A stretch of 41,613 nucleotides of DNA from an uncultured Lachnospiraceae bacterium (GCA_902788645.1 CADAKW010000018.1:1-41613), one strand, 5' to 3'; shown: positions 1-9,629, numbered from the stretch's first letter. Notes: generated by a model not told the origin, from the sequence alone. Numbers and translations are program-made.

Positions 1-1
1 A

Positions 2-143
2 CAGCTTCACGGTTTTATCAGACATTCTGAGGCAAAAATCTATATTCATTTCCCTGAGACATAAGAAATATTATGGGCACAGCAATATGCCGTATGTGCG
101 AAGTTTGAGTATATAAAATATTTTACGCATTTCGTATTTTACT
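2..143. repeat. dispersed repeat, copy A
   Basis: This stretch aligns by eye with 31699-31835, about 31 kb away, in the same orientation. Shared blocks include AGGCAAAAATC, GACATAAGAAATA, GCGAAGTTTGA and a TTCGTA-containing tail, with small gaps between them; roughly two thirds of positions agree. Neither copy contains a convincing gene, although the minus strand of both reads a similar short peptide (SNFA followed by aromatic and Cys residues). It could be a structured RNA, a degraded mobile element or a decayed small gene. Confidence 0.55.
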
Positions 144-156
144 GTCAATGCACGAA

Positions 157-190
157 AAAAGCAGGATCCTTTTCAAAAGATCCTGCTTTT
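157..190 (-). terminator. intrinsic terminator of the GABA operon
   Basis: A 12-bp perfect stem (AAAAGCAGGATC paired with GATCCTGCTTTT) encloses a 10-nt loop. Read on the minus strand it is followed by a run of six T, as expected for a Rho-independent terminator 65 bases after the dehydrogenase stop codon. Confidence 0.85.
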
Positions 191-255
191 ACGTTGTAAA
201 TTTATATTATTAATTCGCAGCTGCTGCACTTTACGTCTTATAAACCGGTAATATT

Positions 256-1368
256 TTAGTACAGCTCCCTGTAGATCTTGATCATGTGCTCTCTGTCCAG
301 CGGTACAAAGTTGTTGGCGAGAAGTCTCTGCTGATTCCCGATCACGGAATCCGTAAATTCTTCGATCTCTTCCTCCCTCATACCATATTCATGAAGAGGT
401 TTCTTCTGGATCAGATGATTCAACAGCTTTTCCAGCTCCTCATAGACATCATCAGTGGAACATCCGAGAATATCTGCAATAAAACGGTTGAGCTTTGCAA
501 TCTCGCCGTCCTTTTTGATCTCCATATAGTTCTTCATCACACCGGTAAACATGGCATAATTGGACTCCCCGTGAGGCACATGATACGTGGCTCCCAACGG
601 ATAACTCATGGCATGTACCGCAGCACATCCGGCGTTGCCGAAAGCAATTCCCGCATAGTTACTTGCCATGAGAAACTGCGACAGCAAAGGCTTTCTCGCC
701 TCCGAACCGTTTTTCGCAATCTCCTGATATCCTGCAAGGATCATCTCGATGGCCTTGTAGCCAAACATCCTTGTGGTCTGGTTGCCCTTTGGCGAAAGGC
801 TGGACTCCACCGCATGCACCAGCGCGTCAATGGAGCTGGTAGCAAACACGCCAAACGGCAGGCTCTCCAACAGTTCCGGCACAAGCACCGCACTGTCACC
901 GTACATCTCGTCCACGGCCAGCCCCTTTTTGGTGCCGCGGCTGTTTAATGCAAGGATCGCAATATTTGTCACTTCACTGCCGGTACCGCAGGTGGTTGGC
1001 ACAAGCACAAGCTCTTTATCCTTGACCGGCGTTATCTTCCCGTCATAGAGATCCAATACCGGGGACACCTCCTTGAGCGCAAAGAGCTTGGAGATATCAA
1101 TCACAGTCCCTCCGCCAACGGCGATCACACGCTTATGCTCTCCGTGAATATCCTGATACATTGCCTCCACCATATCATCAGAAGGCTCTCCCTGCCCGTA
1201 TTTCTCCTGAAAGATCACATCACATTTCAGATCCAGAGCTCCGAAAAACGGTTTGTATATATACTCGTTCGTAACTACCAGATCTCCCTCTCCGATCTGA
1301 AACTCTTCCGCAAATGCGCGGACCGTATCAAAATGATAGATCTCCGGTTTGATCATTAATTCTTTCAT
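256..1368 (-). CDS. 4hbD: 4-hydroxybutyrate dehydrogenase (iron-containing alcohol dehydrogenase family)
   Basis: The protein has 370 residues, the usual length for group III iron-dependent alcohol dehydrogenases. The NAD-binding loop GGGTVID lies at residues 85-91 and the PTTCGTGSE motif at about 124-132. The expected metal ligands are visible as D181, H185, H252 and H266. Within this family it most resembles clostridial 4-hydroxybutyrate dehydrogenases, which interconvert succinate semialdehyde and 4-hydroxybutyrate with NAD(H). That reading is supported by the gene just upstream in the same direction, a GABA-type aminotransferase that would supply succinate semialdehyde; the gap is only 36 bases, so the two are probably co-transcribed. 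Family assignment is certain; exact substrate is inferred from context. Another short-chain semialdehyde substrate is possible. Confidence 0.85.
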   Translation of the reverse strand: MKELMIKPEIYHFDTVRAFAEEFQIGEGDLVVTNEYIYKPFFGALDLKCDVIFQEKYGQGEPSDDMVEAMYQDIHGEHKRVIAVGGGTVIDISKLFALKEVSPVLDLYDGKITPVKDKELVLVPTTCGTGSEVTNIAILALNSRGTKKGLAVDEMYGDSAVLVPELLESLPFGVFATSSIDALVHAVESSLSPKGNQTTRMFGYKAIEMILAGYQEIAKNGSEARKPLLSQFLMASNYAGIAFGNAGCAAVHAMSYPLGATYHVPHGESNYAMFTGVMKNYMEIKKDGEIAKLNRFIADILGCSTDDVYEELEKLLNHLIQKKPLHEYGMREEEIEEFTDSVIGNQQRLLANNFVPLDREHMIKIYRELY

Positions 1369-1404
1369 ATTATACCCCCATTTTCTAAACTACAATGCAA
1401 GTCT

Positions 1405-2760
1405 CTATGCCGTAAGCTTGGCAATTGCATTTTCCATAATGTCAAGGCCTGCCTCAAGCTGCTCATCCGTGATCACCAGTGGAGCAAGGAAACGGATAAC
1501 ATTTCCATAGATTCCGGCACTCTCCACGATCAGACCGTTGGCAGCACATTCCTGTACCAGGGCCTTTACCAGAGCCTGATTTGGCTCTTTGGATTCCTGA
1601 TCCTTTACAAACTCCAGACCAATCATGGCCCCCAGTCCACGGACATCACCAATGACGCCGTATTTCTCCTTCATCGCCTCATAACGTGCCGTAACCTTTT
1701 TGCCGATCTCCATGGCACGACCGGCGAGGTCGTCCTTTTCCATGATCTCAATGGCTTTCAATGCAGAAGCACAGGAAACGGCATTACCACAATATGTACC
1801 GCCGATGGTGCCTGCCGGTACTGCCTGCATGATCTCCTCTCTTGCCACGATCGCACTGAGAGGCATACCGCCTGCAATAGACTTTGCGGTTGCCAGAATA
1901 TCCGGCGCACATCCCGCATCCTTCCAATACTCTGACGCAAACATACGGCCTGTCCGGCAGAAGCCTGCCTGCACCTCATCTGCCACCAGAAGGATTCCAT
2001 TCTCATCACAGATTTTGCGCACTGCCTTTACCCACTCGATCGGAGCCGGGATAAAACCGCCCTCGCCCTGAAGAGGCTCTACCACAATGGCTGCAATGGT
2101 ATCTGCCGCACCACACTCTTCAAATACATCATATATCGAACTAATGTAATAGTCAATTGCTGCCTCCTCCGGCATACCGGCCGGTTTCCGGTACAAATAC
2201 GGGAATCTCGCACGGAATACACCGTGGGAAAGAGGTCCCATGCTTGTGGCATATGCTTTCTTGGAGGTCATGGTCATAGTCAGTTCCGTACGTCCGTGAA
2301 ATGCTCCGGAAAATACAATGATGTTTGGACGTTTTGTAAATCCCCTTGCGATCTTTACCGCATTCTCATCTGCCTCAGCACCGCTGTTGGCAAAGAATGT
2401 TCTTTTTTTGTCGCCCTTTACCGGCACGATCTCATTTAACTTCTCAGCCAATGCTACATAACCCTCATGGGTCACAATATTAAACATTCCATGGAAGAAT
2501 CTCTCTGCCTGCTCCTTTACTGCCTCTACCATGGCCGGCTGGCTGTATCCCACATTCAGGACTCCAACGCCGCCAACCCAGTCAAGGAAATAGTTGCCAT
2601 CCAGATCTTCTACCATGGCTCCCTCACCGCGCTTGATCGCAACCGGATATGCACATCCGATGGCATCCGGAACAGCCTCATGTCTTCTGTCGATCAGGTC
2701 TTTAGACTTTGGACCCGGTACACTTTCAGTAATAATCTTCGGTAATGCATCTCTTAACAT
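1405..2760 (-). CDS. gabT: 4-aminobutyrate aminotransferase (class III PLP aminotransferase)
   Basis: A 451-residue class III aminotransferase. The start used is the ATG at 2760, preceded by AAGGAGG at good spacing; the longer open frame to 2910 lacks such a site and its extra residues do not look conserved. Visible features are the NSGAEA cofactor-phosphate loop (residues 125-130), DEVQ at 261-264 (PLP pyridine nitrogen contact) and the PLP-binding lysine K293 in ATAKSIAGG. It would transfer the amino group of GABA to 2-oxoglutarate, giving succinate semialdehyde, which the next gene can reduce to 4-hydroxybutyrate. A palindrome (TTGACA A TGTCAA, 2787-2799) overlaps the likely promoter. Related omega-amino acids (5-aminovalerate, beta-alanine, ornithine) are alternative substrates; 5-aminovalerate is notable because the proline reductase in this window produces it. 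Confidence 0.85.
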   Translation of the reverse strand: MLRDALPKIITESVPGPKSKDLIDRRHEAVPDAIGCAYPVAIKRGEGAMVEDLDGNYFLDWVGGVGVLNVGYSQPAMVEAVKEQAERFFHGMFNIVTHEGYVALAEKLNEIVPVKGDKKRTFFANSGAEADENAVKIARGFTKRPNIIVFSGAFHGRTELTMTMTSKKAYATSMGPLSHGVFRARFPYLYRKPAGMPEEAAIDYYISSIYDVFEECGAADTIAAIVVEPLQGEGGFIPAPIEWVKAVRKICDENGILLVADEVQAGFCRTGRMFASEYWKDAGCAPDILATAKSIAGGMPLSAIVAREEIMQAVPAGTIGGTYCGNAVSCASALKAIEIMEKDDLAGRAMEIGKKVTARYEAMKEKYGVIGDVRGLGAMIGLEFVKDQESKEPNQALVKALVQECAANGLIVESAGIYGNVIRFLAPLVITDEQLEAGLDIMENAIAKLTA

Positions 2761-2786
2761 AATCGATTCCTCCTTATATGATCTCT

Positions 2787-2799
2787 TTGACAATGTCAA
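2787..2799. promoter_or_regulatory. palindrome at the gabT promoter (candidate operator)
   Basis: TTGACA-A-TGTCAA is a perfect 6-bp inverted repeat. On the minus strand it supplies a TTGACA that could be the gabT -35 box (TATAAG lies 15 bases further on, a short spacing). A regulator bound here would block gabT transcription; the neighbouring PucR-type protein is the obvious candidate. Function is inferred. Confidence 0.4.
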
Positions 2800-2857
2800 T
2801 CCTAGCACGATAAATAAACATTTTCTATGTGTTACAGCATAAAGAAATGCGCTTCTC

Positions 2858-2886
2858 TTGTGCTGCCAGCACAAATAAGGTATAAT
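2858..2886 (+). promoter_or_regulatory. promoter of the pucR-type gene with overlapping palindromic operator
   Basis: TTGTGC (2858-2863), a 17-base spacer and TATAAT (2881-2886) form a good housekeeping promoter. The -35 box sits inside a perfect 8+1+8 palindrome, TTGTGCTG-C-CAGCACAA (2858-2874), so a dimeric regulator bound there would cover the -35 region. Autoregulation by the PucR-type protein is a reasonable inference. Confidence 0.6.
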
Positions 2887-2906
2887 GAGCGCGAAGGCAA
2901 AAGTGA

Positions 2907-2962
2907 ACATAGTGATTGCCAGATATAGGTGCTTGCACCTTGTAACTGTCTAATTACTATGT
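2907..2962 (+). promoter_or_regulatory. structured 5' leader of the pucR-type gene
   Basis: In the untranslated leader, an outer stem of 11 positions (ACATAGTGATT with AATTACTATGT, one G-T wobble) encloses an inner perfect hairpin (AGGTGC TT GCACCT, 2927-2940). No known riboswitch class is recognised and no U-run follows. It may be a regulatory RNA fold or part of a dispersed repeat. Confidence 0.4.
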
Positions 2963-3030
2963 AAACGCTTCGGCAAAACAGATTTTGGATTTTCCGGATG
3001 ACTATAACCCATCAAAACGGAGGTTTTCCC

Positions 3031-4032
3031 ATGGCATTAACCCTAGAATACTTTTATCATCAGACACAGCACAAATATCAGCTCCGGCTCCTGATCCCCA
3101 ACGCCCGGCTGGACCACCGGATCTCCTGGGTCCATCTGGTAGAGGACAGCAATAACAGCAGCTTTCTCCGGGGCAATGAACTGATCATCACCACGGGACT
3201 GGAAACTGCGGGAACCGGACAACTTCTTTCCTTTATCGAACGGCTTTACGAGCGGCATGTCTGTGGGCTTATCCTGAATATGGGACCGTATATCTCGTCT
3301 GTCCCGGAAGAGGTACAGAACTGGTGTCAAAAGCACCGCTTCCCACTCTTTTCCATGCCATGGGAAATCCACATTGCAGACCTGATGCAGGATTACTGCA
3401 ACGAGATCATCTCCGAAAAAAGGACACAGGATCTGCGGACCGAAAGTCTGGAGCATGCCCTGAACGATTCGGTTCGTGAGAAAAATATCCCCATACTGGA
3501 AGGCTTCCGCGGCTGTTTTCTACTGGTCACAGAGCAGGAGCTTACATTTTCCTGGTATGCCCATGCGCGAAAGGGCAATTATTTTTATTATGCTGCCTCT
3601 GCCATCCCTGCCGTCCCGGAAAATATCTTCTGCGGTATCAGTGAGCCAATCTCCTCCCCACAGTCCATCCGGACACAAGCGAAGCATGCCTCCCGCGCCC
3701 TGATCGTCAGTCACATCCGGGGATGTTCCAAAATGCATTTCCGTAACATCGGGCTCTATAATACCGTCCTTGCCATCGAGGACCGGGAGGTCTGTGCTCA
3801 AATGGAACAGCTTCTGGCTCCACTGGAGGAGCCTGCTCTCCGCCAGACCCTGCGCTGCTGGCTGGAGCATGATGGCAGTATTCAGGAGGTGGCAGATGAG
3901 CTGTTTCTTCACCGCAACACCGTAAATTATCGTATTCAGAAAATAAGAAGCCTCGTCTCCGTGGATACAGCGATCCAGAAGACAAAGCTTCTCCTTGCTT
4001 TTTATATGAGTGATGTCCGGCCGTACCTTTAA
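3031..4032 (+). CDS. PucR-family transcriptional regulator
   Basis: A 333-residue cytoplasmic regulator. The ATG at 3031 is chosen because ACGGAGG precedes it at normal spacing; the alternative at 2998 has no such site. The N-terminal third resembles the PucR-like sensory domain (motifs around RGNELIITTG and the helix ending in QDYCNEII). The C-terminus carries the PucR helix-turn-helix, with the hallmark DGSIQEVADELFLHRNTVNYR stretch at about residues 275-295 followed by KIRSL. PucR proteins commonly control purine or amino-compound catabolism. It is divergent from the GABA aminotransferase and dehydrogenase and palindromes lie at both promoters, so it probably controls them; whether as activator or repressor is not visible. 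Confidence 0.85.
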   Translation: MALTLEYFYHQTQHKYQLRLLIPNARLDHRISWVHLVEDSNNSSFLRGNELIITTGLETAGTGQLLSFIERLYERHVCGLILNMGPYISSVPEEVQNWCQKHRFPLFSMPWEIHIADLMQDYCNEIISEKRTQDLRTESLEHALNDSVREKNIPILEGFRGCFLLVTEQELTFSWYAHARKGNYFYYAASAIPAVPENIFCGISEPISSPQSIRTQAKHASRALIVSHIRGCSKMHFRNIGLYNTVLAIEDREVCAQMEQLLAPLEEPALRQTLRCWLEHDGSIQEVADELFLHRNTVNYRIQKIRSLVSVDTAIQKTKLLLAFYMSDVRPYL

Positions 4033-4087
4033 GCTCTTCTCAGGCATAGTCAATTGCCAAAAATTCAACTTCGGCTGTGACGGTAAT

Positions 4088-5525
4088 CTACGGCTTGGGC
4101 CGGATCACCTCAAATGCCCCATACAGATCCAGGGTTCCATACCCCCATTCCTCATTCGGAAAAACTCTTCCCGACCGGTTCGCTCCGCGGATCAGATACT
4201 TCTGTACCCCCACACTGTCCATATTGATATCATTGCCCTTGACAATCCCCCACTCTGCCAGCAGAGCTGCTGCTCCGGCTGTCACTGCGGCTGCGGCGCT
4301 GGAGCCACTCCGGTAGCCGTAACGGGGCTCCACCTCTTCAATAGGTATCAAAGTACTGCCCTGTCTTGGCAGCGGACCATAAATATTGACTCCCGGAGCT
4401 GCAATATCCGGGTTGATCTCTCCCCGCCAGTTATATCCCCTGCTGGCATCTGCCACAACGCTGCGGTTTCCCCCGTCATAATACGATGCGGAAATGATCT
4501 GGGAATTGTTGGCGGGATCACAAAGGGTAATATTGGGATCCGGCCGCAGAAAATACGTCCCCTCCCGGATAAAATCCCGGATCGGCAGCCACATATCAAA
4601 CTGCACCGGAATATCTGTCTCATTAAACACACGAATCCTCCAGATCCCCTCCTCCGGTCCAAAAAAGCGGATCCGCACACACTCATCCCCGCTTTCAAAG
4701 GATACCAGCAGATAATCAATATACACCACCGTCTCCTCCAGCAGGAATCGGATTACCTGACGTTCCCCCACTCTGGCATATGTCCTGCCGCTGTATTCTC
4801 CACCCGGGGAGATCAGCCCGATGGAGCACAGTCCCGGTGCCTTACACCACAGCTCTGTGGTAAATCCGTTTTCTCTGCCATCCACCTGGAGCTCTACCTC
4901 TGTTTCCTCCCTGGCTGGCAGCTGTTCCTGGTGAAAATGATGAGAGGTATTCCCCTCATTGCCCCCTGCTGCCACCACAATAAATCCCCTCAGGTCTCCG
5001 TAGGACTGCAGCACCTCCCCCAGCGCACCTCCCCGGTAATGGCTTCCCAGACTTGTACCCATACCAATGCACACCACCATAGGTCTTCTCCTCCGATAGG
5101 CGATCCTCTCCAGATAGCGCACCCCCAGCATGATATCATTTTCCATATAGCAGGGTATATCGGCATCAATCCCATAATACTGCCGGATATTTTCTTTGGC
5201 CTCCTTGCACTTGACCACCACCAGCTCTGCCAGTGGTGCAATCCCCGAAAACTCTCTCTCCACATCCTCATTGCCGCATGCCACCCCCGCCAGAAAGGTG
5301 CCATGTCCCCCGGTATCTCTGCTTGGTACGATATCAAAGGGATTGGCAGACTGCAATGCCCGGTTGATGGCATCTCTTCCGTACTCCGTTCCATAGGAAA
5401 GCTCCTCCGGAAGATTTCCTTCCTGTCCGGAATCCGGGACATACGGGATGTTCTGATCCCAGATAGAATAGATCCGGCTGCTGCCATCTGCATTCAAAAA
5501 AGAGGGGTGCGTGTAATCAATCCCC
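4088..5525 (-). pseudogene. S8 subtilisin-like peptidase, C-terminal part of a split gene
   Basis: This frame encodes about 478 residues of an S8 peptidase starting exactly at GIDYTHPSF, the sequence that normally follows the catalytic Asp motif. It holds the catalytic His (GGHGTFLAG), the oxyanion Asn region (AAGGNEGN) and the catalytic Ser (GYRSGSSAAA), but no catalytic Asp. The open frame can be extended to a GTG at 5572, but those extra 16 residues are only a reading of the upstream terminator. The missing N-terminus with GIIDTG is at 10619-10933. Joined, the pieces give one peptidase of about 580 residues, like the Csp-like clostridial S8 proteins linked to spore germination. Alone it should be inactive and lacks a start signal. 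Confidence 0.8.
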
Positions 5526-5536
5526 TCTGGAGTTCG

Positions 5537-5566
5537 AAAAAGGGCAAAACCTGCGTTTTGCCCTTG
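5537..5566 (-). terminator. intrinsic terminator of the moxR-DUF58-transglutaminase operon
   Basis: On the minus strand GGGCAAAAC and GTTTTGCCC pair around a 4-base loop (GCAG) and are followed by TTTTT. It lies 60 bases after the transglutaminase stop codon and just before the junction with the S8 peptidase remnant. Confidence 0.85.
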
Positions 5567-5626
5567 ATTCACTCTGCATTACGGGTATATTCCCTGCCCC
5601 TTTTATGCTTCTATTTATTTATGACG

Positions 5627-8380
5627 TTACCATCCGCGGATTGCAGTCCAAAGCTTTCTCTGCAGCTTTGCTGAGGACCGTGCCGCTTTTTTGATGCTCC
5701 GGATCAGACGGGTGCACTCCCGAAGTTCCTCCCGGGTGCCGCTTTCCCTGTCAAACCGTGCCCGCTCCAGCTGATGATAGTATCGCTCCAGCATTCCGTC
5801 CCTGTCGCCCTTTGGATAGATCTGTCCCAAAAGCCGGATATACTCCTGATCCGTCATATGATTCGGCCGTCCATAACCACAGCAGCGAAGCATCTGTTCC
5901 AGCTGGCGGTTTGCCTCCAGCAGATATGCTCCCGCTCCATGACATTTTTTGAGACGGCGTCTTCTGCGAAGCTTCTGGCTGTACCAGAACAGCCAGATCA
6001 CAAACAACACAGCCACCACAACTGCTACCCTCACGAGCATCTTTTTCACGGCCGGTGAGATCCCTTCTTTGCCGGATGTCTGCTGCTTCTCACTGCCTGC
6101 ATCGGAAGAGGTATCCCTTTCCGAACTGCCCCCTGAGAAATCCTCCGCCTTCTCCGGTGCCTTTGTCTTCTTCGGTTTCTCTGTCACCTCCGGTGTATCC
6201 GATGGATCCGGCGCTGCTTTTTCCGTGCTTTCCGGATCATTCTCCAAAAATGTATCATCCCCGTAATCCGGTTCCGGTGTATTGATATACGGATTGTGGA
6301 ACCCGTTTGCTTCTCCTATTCCATCTGACGAACTCGGTGTCATATCCGCCACGATCCATCCGGAACTGAGATTATACACCTCCGTCCATGCATGAGCCTC
6401 AAGGTCAGCCACCTTCGCCGTATAAGTTCCGTCTCCATTGTCCAAAAAATCGGACGCCGGAACACGATAACCGGATACATAACGTGCCGGCACTCCCATG
6501 GCACGAAACAGCACGGCCCCTGCCGTTGCATAATGCTCACAATAGCCCTTCTTCTGCGTAAACAGGAAGTTCTCCACGTAATCCGTTCCCACTTCCTTCA
6601 TCTTGAGCTGCTTACTGTACTGGGTATTACTGCTCAGATAATCCCGAAGCTCACCTATTACCTGGTCTGTCGTGGCCGTGTATGTAATGGCATCATGATT
6701 GCTAAGCAGAGTCACCGTCATATAATCCACCAGCTCTTTGGCAAGCTTCTTTGTCTTGGTAAGTCCCTTTTTCGGAAGCTGCAGATCCTCGTCCATAATA
6801 TACTGAATATATTTTCCAAGGTTTTTGTCGGATACCTCCAAAAAGTTTCCGTCATCGGTATAATAAGAATCTGCCGAAGAGGCTACTGACATTTTTCCGG
6901 TCTTGTAGGAACCGTTTTTTGTATAATAAACAATAATGTCATCGTTGTCACCTCCGTCTGCCGCATCCTTCTCCACATAATAAGGAATGTATCCCTTCTG
7001 GAGAACATCTGCCGAACGGTTGACCATGAAAGTCGTATCATCATCCGTCTGCTGCATTGTGACTTCATAGCTTTTCACATCACTGCCGCGGCGGAAACCT
7101 CTGTCATGATCCAGCATCAGAGTTCCCATGGAATCATCACTCAGCTTCGAATAATACGGAAAATACGCAAAAGTGGAATGATTCCCCTTCGCATATTCGA
7201 TCTTCATGGTCATTGCATTTTTATTGCCCAGCTTATCCGCTTTCCGCAACACCTTTGCAACATTCCTGTCCTCATTATACGCCACGGAAAATGCCTGATA
7301 CATGGTAAAATCCTGTGTGAAAAGCTGGTAGCATTTCTCAGAGCTGAACAGACTGTCAAGCTTGTCCTTGGACGGACTGCTCCACTTTCCGTTTTCATAT
7401 TTCGTGCCGATAAATCCCCTGAGATAAACATCCTCCTTCGGTTCTTTATCCACTGTCAATGTCAAGACCGTCTTACCGGTATAACTCGGAGAGGTATTGG
7501 TAAGGACTCCCGGCCGCTCCAGCCCTAGAATATCCTGCATTTTCTGTGCTATCTTTACTCCGAGATCCGTGATCTCACTTTCCACGGCATGCTGCACCTT
7601 CAAAAGCTTCTTCTCACCCCGCAGCGCCTGATCCCCGGTAGTGACCGATGCCTGGGCTCCCAGCCCCAGAATTGCCAGTAAACATACAAGCATGGCAGGA
7701 TAGAACAGCCAGTGACGCACCGCTGTCACACTGAGCTGCCGGAAATACTTCGAACCACCCTTATGGTGTTCATCCATACACATCTGTATTCCGAGGATTC
7801 CCATGATCAGCAATATCATCGCCGGGATCGTAGGTGCTTTTCCCAGGAGCAGACCTCCCGCAACCAGCATAACCGGCGGCAGTGTCCCCCAGAATAATCC
7901 TCGACGATGCACAAAGGCTCCGGACATAAACAGTCCCGCCAAAAGCTCCATGTCCAGCAGGATCCATGTTCCCGTGGCACCGAAACGATGTGGTGCATAT
8001 GGATTAAAGTTGCCATTTATATGATAATAGTACAGATTTTGACGATATGCCACTGCATCCTGTAATGTCGCAAAATCCCTCTGCAGATGTCCCATTGCCG
8101 GGATCGTCAGGATTACCCATACCACCAGTGTCAGCACCAAAAGAAAATCCGCCACCGGATATTTTATATGTTTAAGCCTGAATCTCTGCTTCACACGTTG
8201 TTCCATGCGGCGGTCCGGTGCTGCCGCCAGAAACGAAAACCACATTGCAGCCACTGCCAGTGCCGCTGCAAATTTATATAAGCTTCCCGCCTTCAGGAAT
8301 ATAGAATATACACATAGATGCATTCCAAAAAGTAGCATGAAAAGACAGATCCCCTGCATGATAAAAGGTTTTCTTTTCAC
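5627..8380 (-). CDS. membrane-anchored transglutaminase-like protein (TgpA type, DUF4129 C-terminus)
   Basis: A 917-residue membrane protein starting with GTG. The first roughly 250 residues contain several hydrophobic membrane segments. A long extracytoplasmic region follows, ending in a transglutaminase-like cysteine protease fold: C614 in GYCEHYA, H663 in EAHAW and D679 in VADMTP form the expected Cys-His-Asp triad. A Pro/Glu/Ser/Thr-rich linker leads to another membrane segment (VAVVVAVLFVIWLFWYSQ) and a cytoplasmic DUF4129-like tail. With the upstream DUF58 and MoxR genes it forms the widespread MoxR-DUF58-transglutaminase cassette, thought to act on the cell envelope; its natural substrate is unknown. 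All three genes run the same way and share one terminator. Confidence 0.88.
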   Translation of the reverse strand: MKRKPFIMQGICLFMLLFGMHLCVYSIFLKAGSLYKFAAALAVAAMWFSFLAAAPDRRMEQRVKQRFRLKHIKYPVADFLLVLTLVVWVILTIPAMGHLQRDFATLQDAVAYRQNLYYYHINGNFNPYAPHRFGATGTWILLDMELLAGLFMSGAFVHRRGLFWGTLPPVMLVAGGLLLGKAPTIPAMILLIMGILGIQMCMDEHHKGGSKYFRQLSVTAVRHWLFYPAMLVCLLAILGLGAQASVTTGDQALRGEKKLLKVQHAVESEITDLGVKIAQKMQDILGLERPGVLTNTSPSYTGKTVLTLTVDKEPKEDVYLRGFIGTKYENGKWSSPSKDKLDSLFSSEKCYQLFTQDFTMYQAFSVAYNEDRNVAKVLRKADKLGNKNAMTMKIEYAKGNHSTFAYFPYYSKLSDDSMGTLMLDHDRGFRRGSDVKSYEVTMQQTDDDTTFMVNRSADVLQKGYIPYYVEKDAADGGDNDDIIVYYTKNGSYKTGKMSVASSADSYYTDDGNFLEVSDKNLGKYIQYIMDEDLQLPKKGLTKTKKLAKELVDYMTVTLLSNHDAITYTATTDQVIGELRDYLSSNTQYSKQLKMKEVGTDYVENFLFTQKKGYCEHYATAGAVLFRAMGVPARYVSGYRVPASDFLDNGDGTYTAKVADLEAHAWTEVYNLSSGWIVADMTPSSSDGIGEANGFHNPYINTPEPDYGDDTFLENDPESTEKAAPDPSDTPEVTEKPKKTKAPEKAEDFSGGSSERDTSSDAGSEKQQTSGKEGISPAVKKMLVRVAVVVAVLFVIWLFWYSQKLRRRRRLKKCHGAGAYLLEANRQLEQMLRCCGYGRPNHMTDQEYIRLLGQIYPKGDRDGMLERYYHQLERARFDRESGTREELRECTRLIRSIKKAARSSAKLQRKLWTAIRGW

Positions 8381-8477
8381 AGTAGTCCCCCCATTTCTTT
8401 CTCAACCCGCAAACCTTGGGCCGCAGGCATAACATTTCTTCTCAGCCCGCAAACGTTGGTATGGTATCTGTTTTGTA

Positions 8478-9608
8478 CTATACCACAAGCTCTTTTGCCC
8501 CCAGCTGGCGTTCTACATCGGAAACATCACCGCTGTACCTGGCTTCCACCTCACCGTTCCTCTTAAGCTGCAGCTCCATCGTCAGCTCCAGCCGGGTAAT
8601 ACCGGGAGTTTCATGATATTTCTGGCGATACAGATCCTGCAGATCCTTTTTGTCGTGATATGATTTCAGCTGTCCCAGCTGAAACAGCATCTCGTATACA
8701 TTTTCCTCTGTTTCGACACGGTAGCGGCGGATATCCGCTGTCCGGCTGTCAAACCAGATCACATGGTGACGGCATCCTTCTACAACCATAGAATGACTGA
8801 TGGAGGCAATGATCTGCAGATAACTGTTTTTCCCCATTTCATCCTTCCGGTGATGGGACACCGGTTGATAAAGATCCAGGTAAAACTCCACCGGACAGCC
8901 CAGTGGCAGTGACTGCTCTCTCACCATCATTTCCTCTGTCTTGGCAGAAAGCTTCCAATGAATACTCCGCATTTTGTCTCCCGGCTGATAATCCCGGATC
9001 TGAAATACCTCCGACGGGTCATCTCCTCCCCGCTTTTTGGAGTGCTCCTCACTCTCTCCGGCAAAATCACGGCTCTGACGGCTGACCATCACCGGCACCT
9101 CACTGATGCGTGGCAATACGAGCAGGGTCTCCGGCTCCAGCTCCTTCCAATATCTTGCCGGCAGCGGAAGTGCCACAAGACCCAGAAAATCATAGCACCA
9201 GACCTGTCCCAGCTCCATTCGTATATTACCTACACTTCTGGCCTGATACTCTGCCTTGATCTTTACATCCTTTTTGCTGCCTGCCAGCTGTGTATAAAAC
9301 CATGTCTTCTCCGCTTTTTGTCCTATGGGCAGCTTTCCCTTTACCATAATAGCCACCTTGCCTCCCACAGGAAATCCTCCGGTACGCAGATGCAGCAATA
9401 CCGGCACCTTCTGTCCCTGCTCCACGACCGGTATCGGCAGCTCCATGCGCACCCTCATCTGACGGACAGTCGGAAGCAGTGTCAACAGCAGAAATGCAGG
9501 CAGGACCAGCTCCACATAAAACAACATCAAAAAACTTGTACTGTGATAAAGGATTGCCGTATATATAGTTGCTGCGATGACGATCAAATAGGTGATTAAT
9601 CTTTTCAC
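8478..9608 (-). CDS. DUF58 domain protein
   Basis: A 376-residue protein with a GTG start. Two hydrophobic segments lie in the first 45 residues, so the protein is probably membrane anchored with the bulk in the cytoplasm. The diagnostic DUF58 motif is present at about residues 200-220: SEVFQIRDYQPGDKMRSIHW, followed by KLSAKTEEMMVRE. DUF58 proteins occur almost always next to a MoxR ATPase, as here (22-base gap), and often with a transglutaminase-like protein downstream. The cassette may assemble or mature an envelope complex, but its biochemical role is not established. Confidence 0.88.
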   Translation of the reverse strand: MKRLITYLIVIAATIYTAILYHSTSFLMLFYVELVLPAFLLLTLLPTVRQMRVRMELPIPVVEQGQKVPVLLHLRTGGFPVGGKVAIMVKGKLPIGQKAEKTWFYTQLAGSKKDVKIKAEYQARSVGNIRMELGQVWCYDFLGLVALPLPARYWKELEPETLLVLPRISEVPVMVSRQSRDFAGESEEHSKKRGGDDPSEVFQIRDYQPGDKMRSIHWKLSAKTEEMMVREQSLPLGCPVEFYLDLYQPVSHHRKDEMGKNSYLQIIASISHSMVVEGCRHHVIWFDSRTADIRRYRVETEENVYEMLFQLGQLKSYHDKKDLQDLYRQKYHETPGITRLELTMELQLKRNGEVEARYSGDVSDVERQLGAKELVV

Positions 9609-9629
9609 GTTAATAACCAGACCTTTCTA

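Noticed and set aside
4010..5674. 554-residue open frame on the plus strand
   Set aside because: It lies antisense to the S8 peptidase remnant, has no ribosome site at its start, no recognisable domain and a composition typical of antisense frames over GC-rich third positions.
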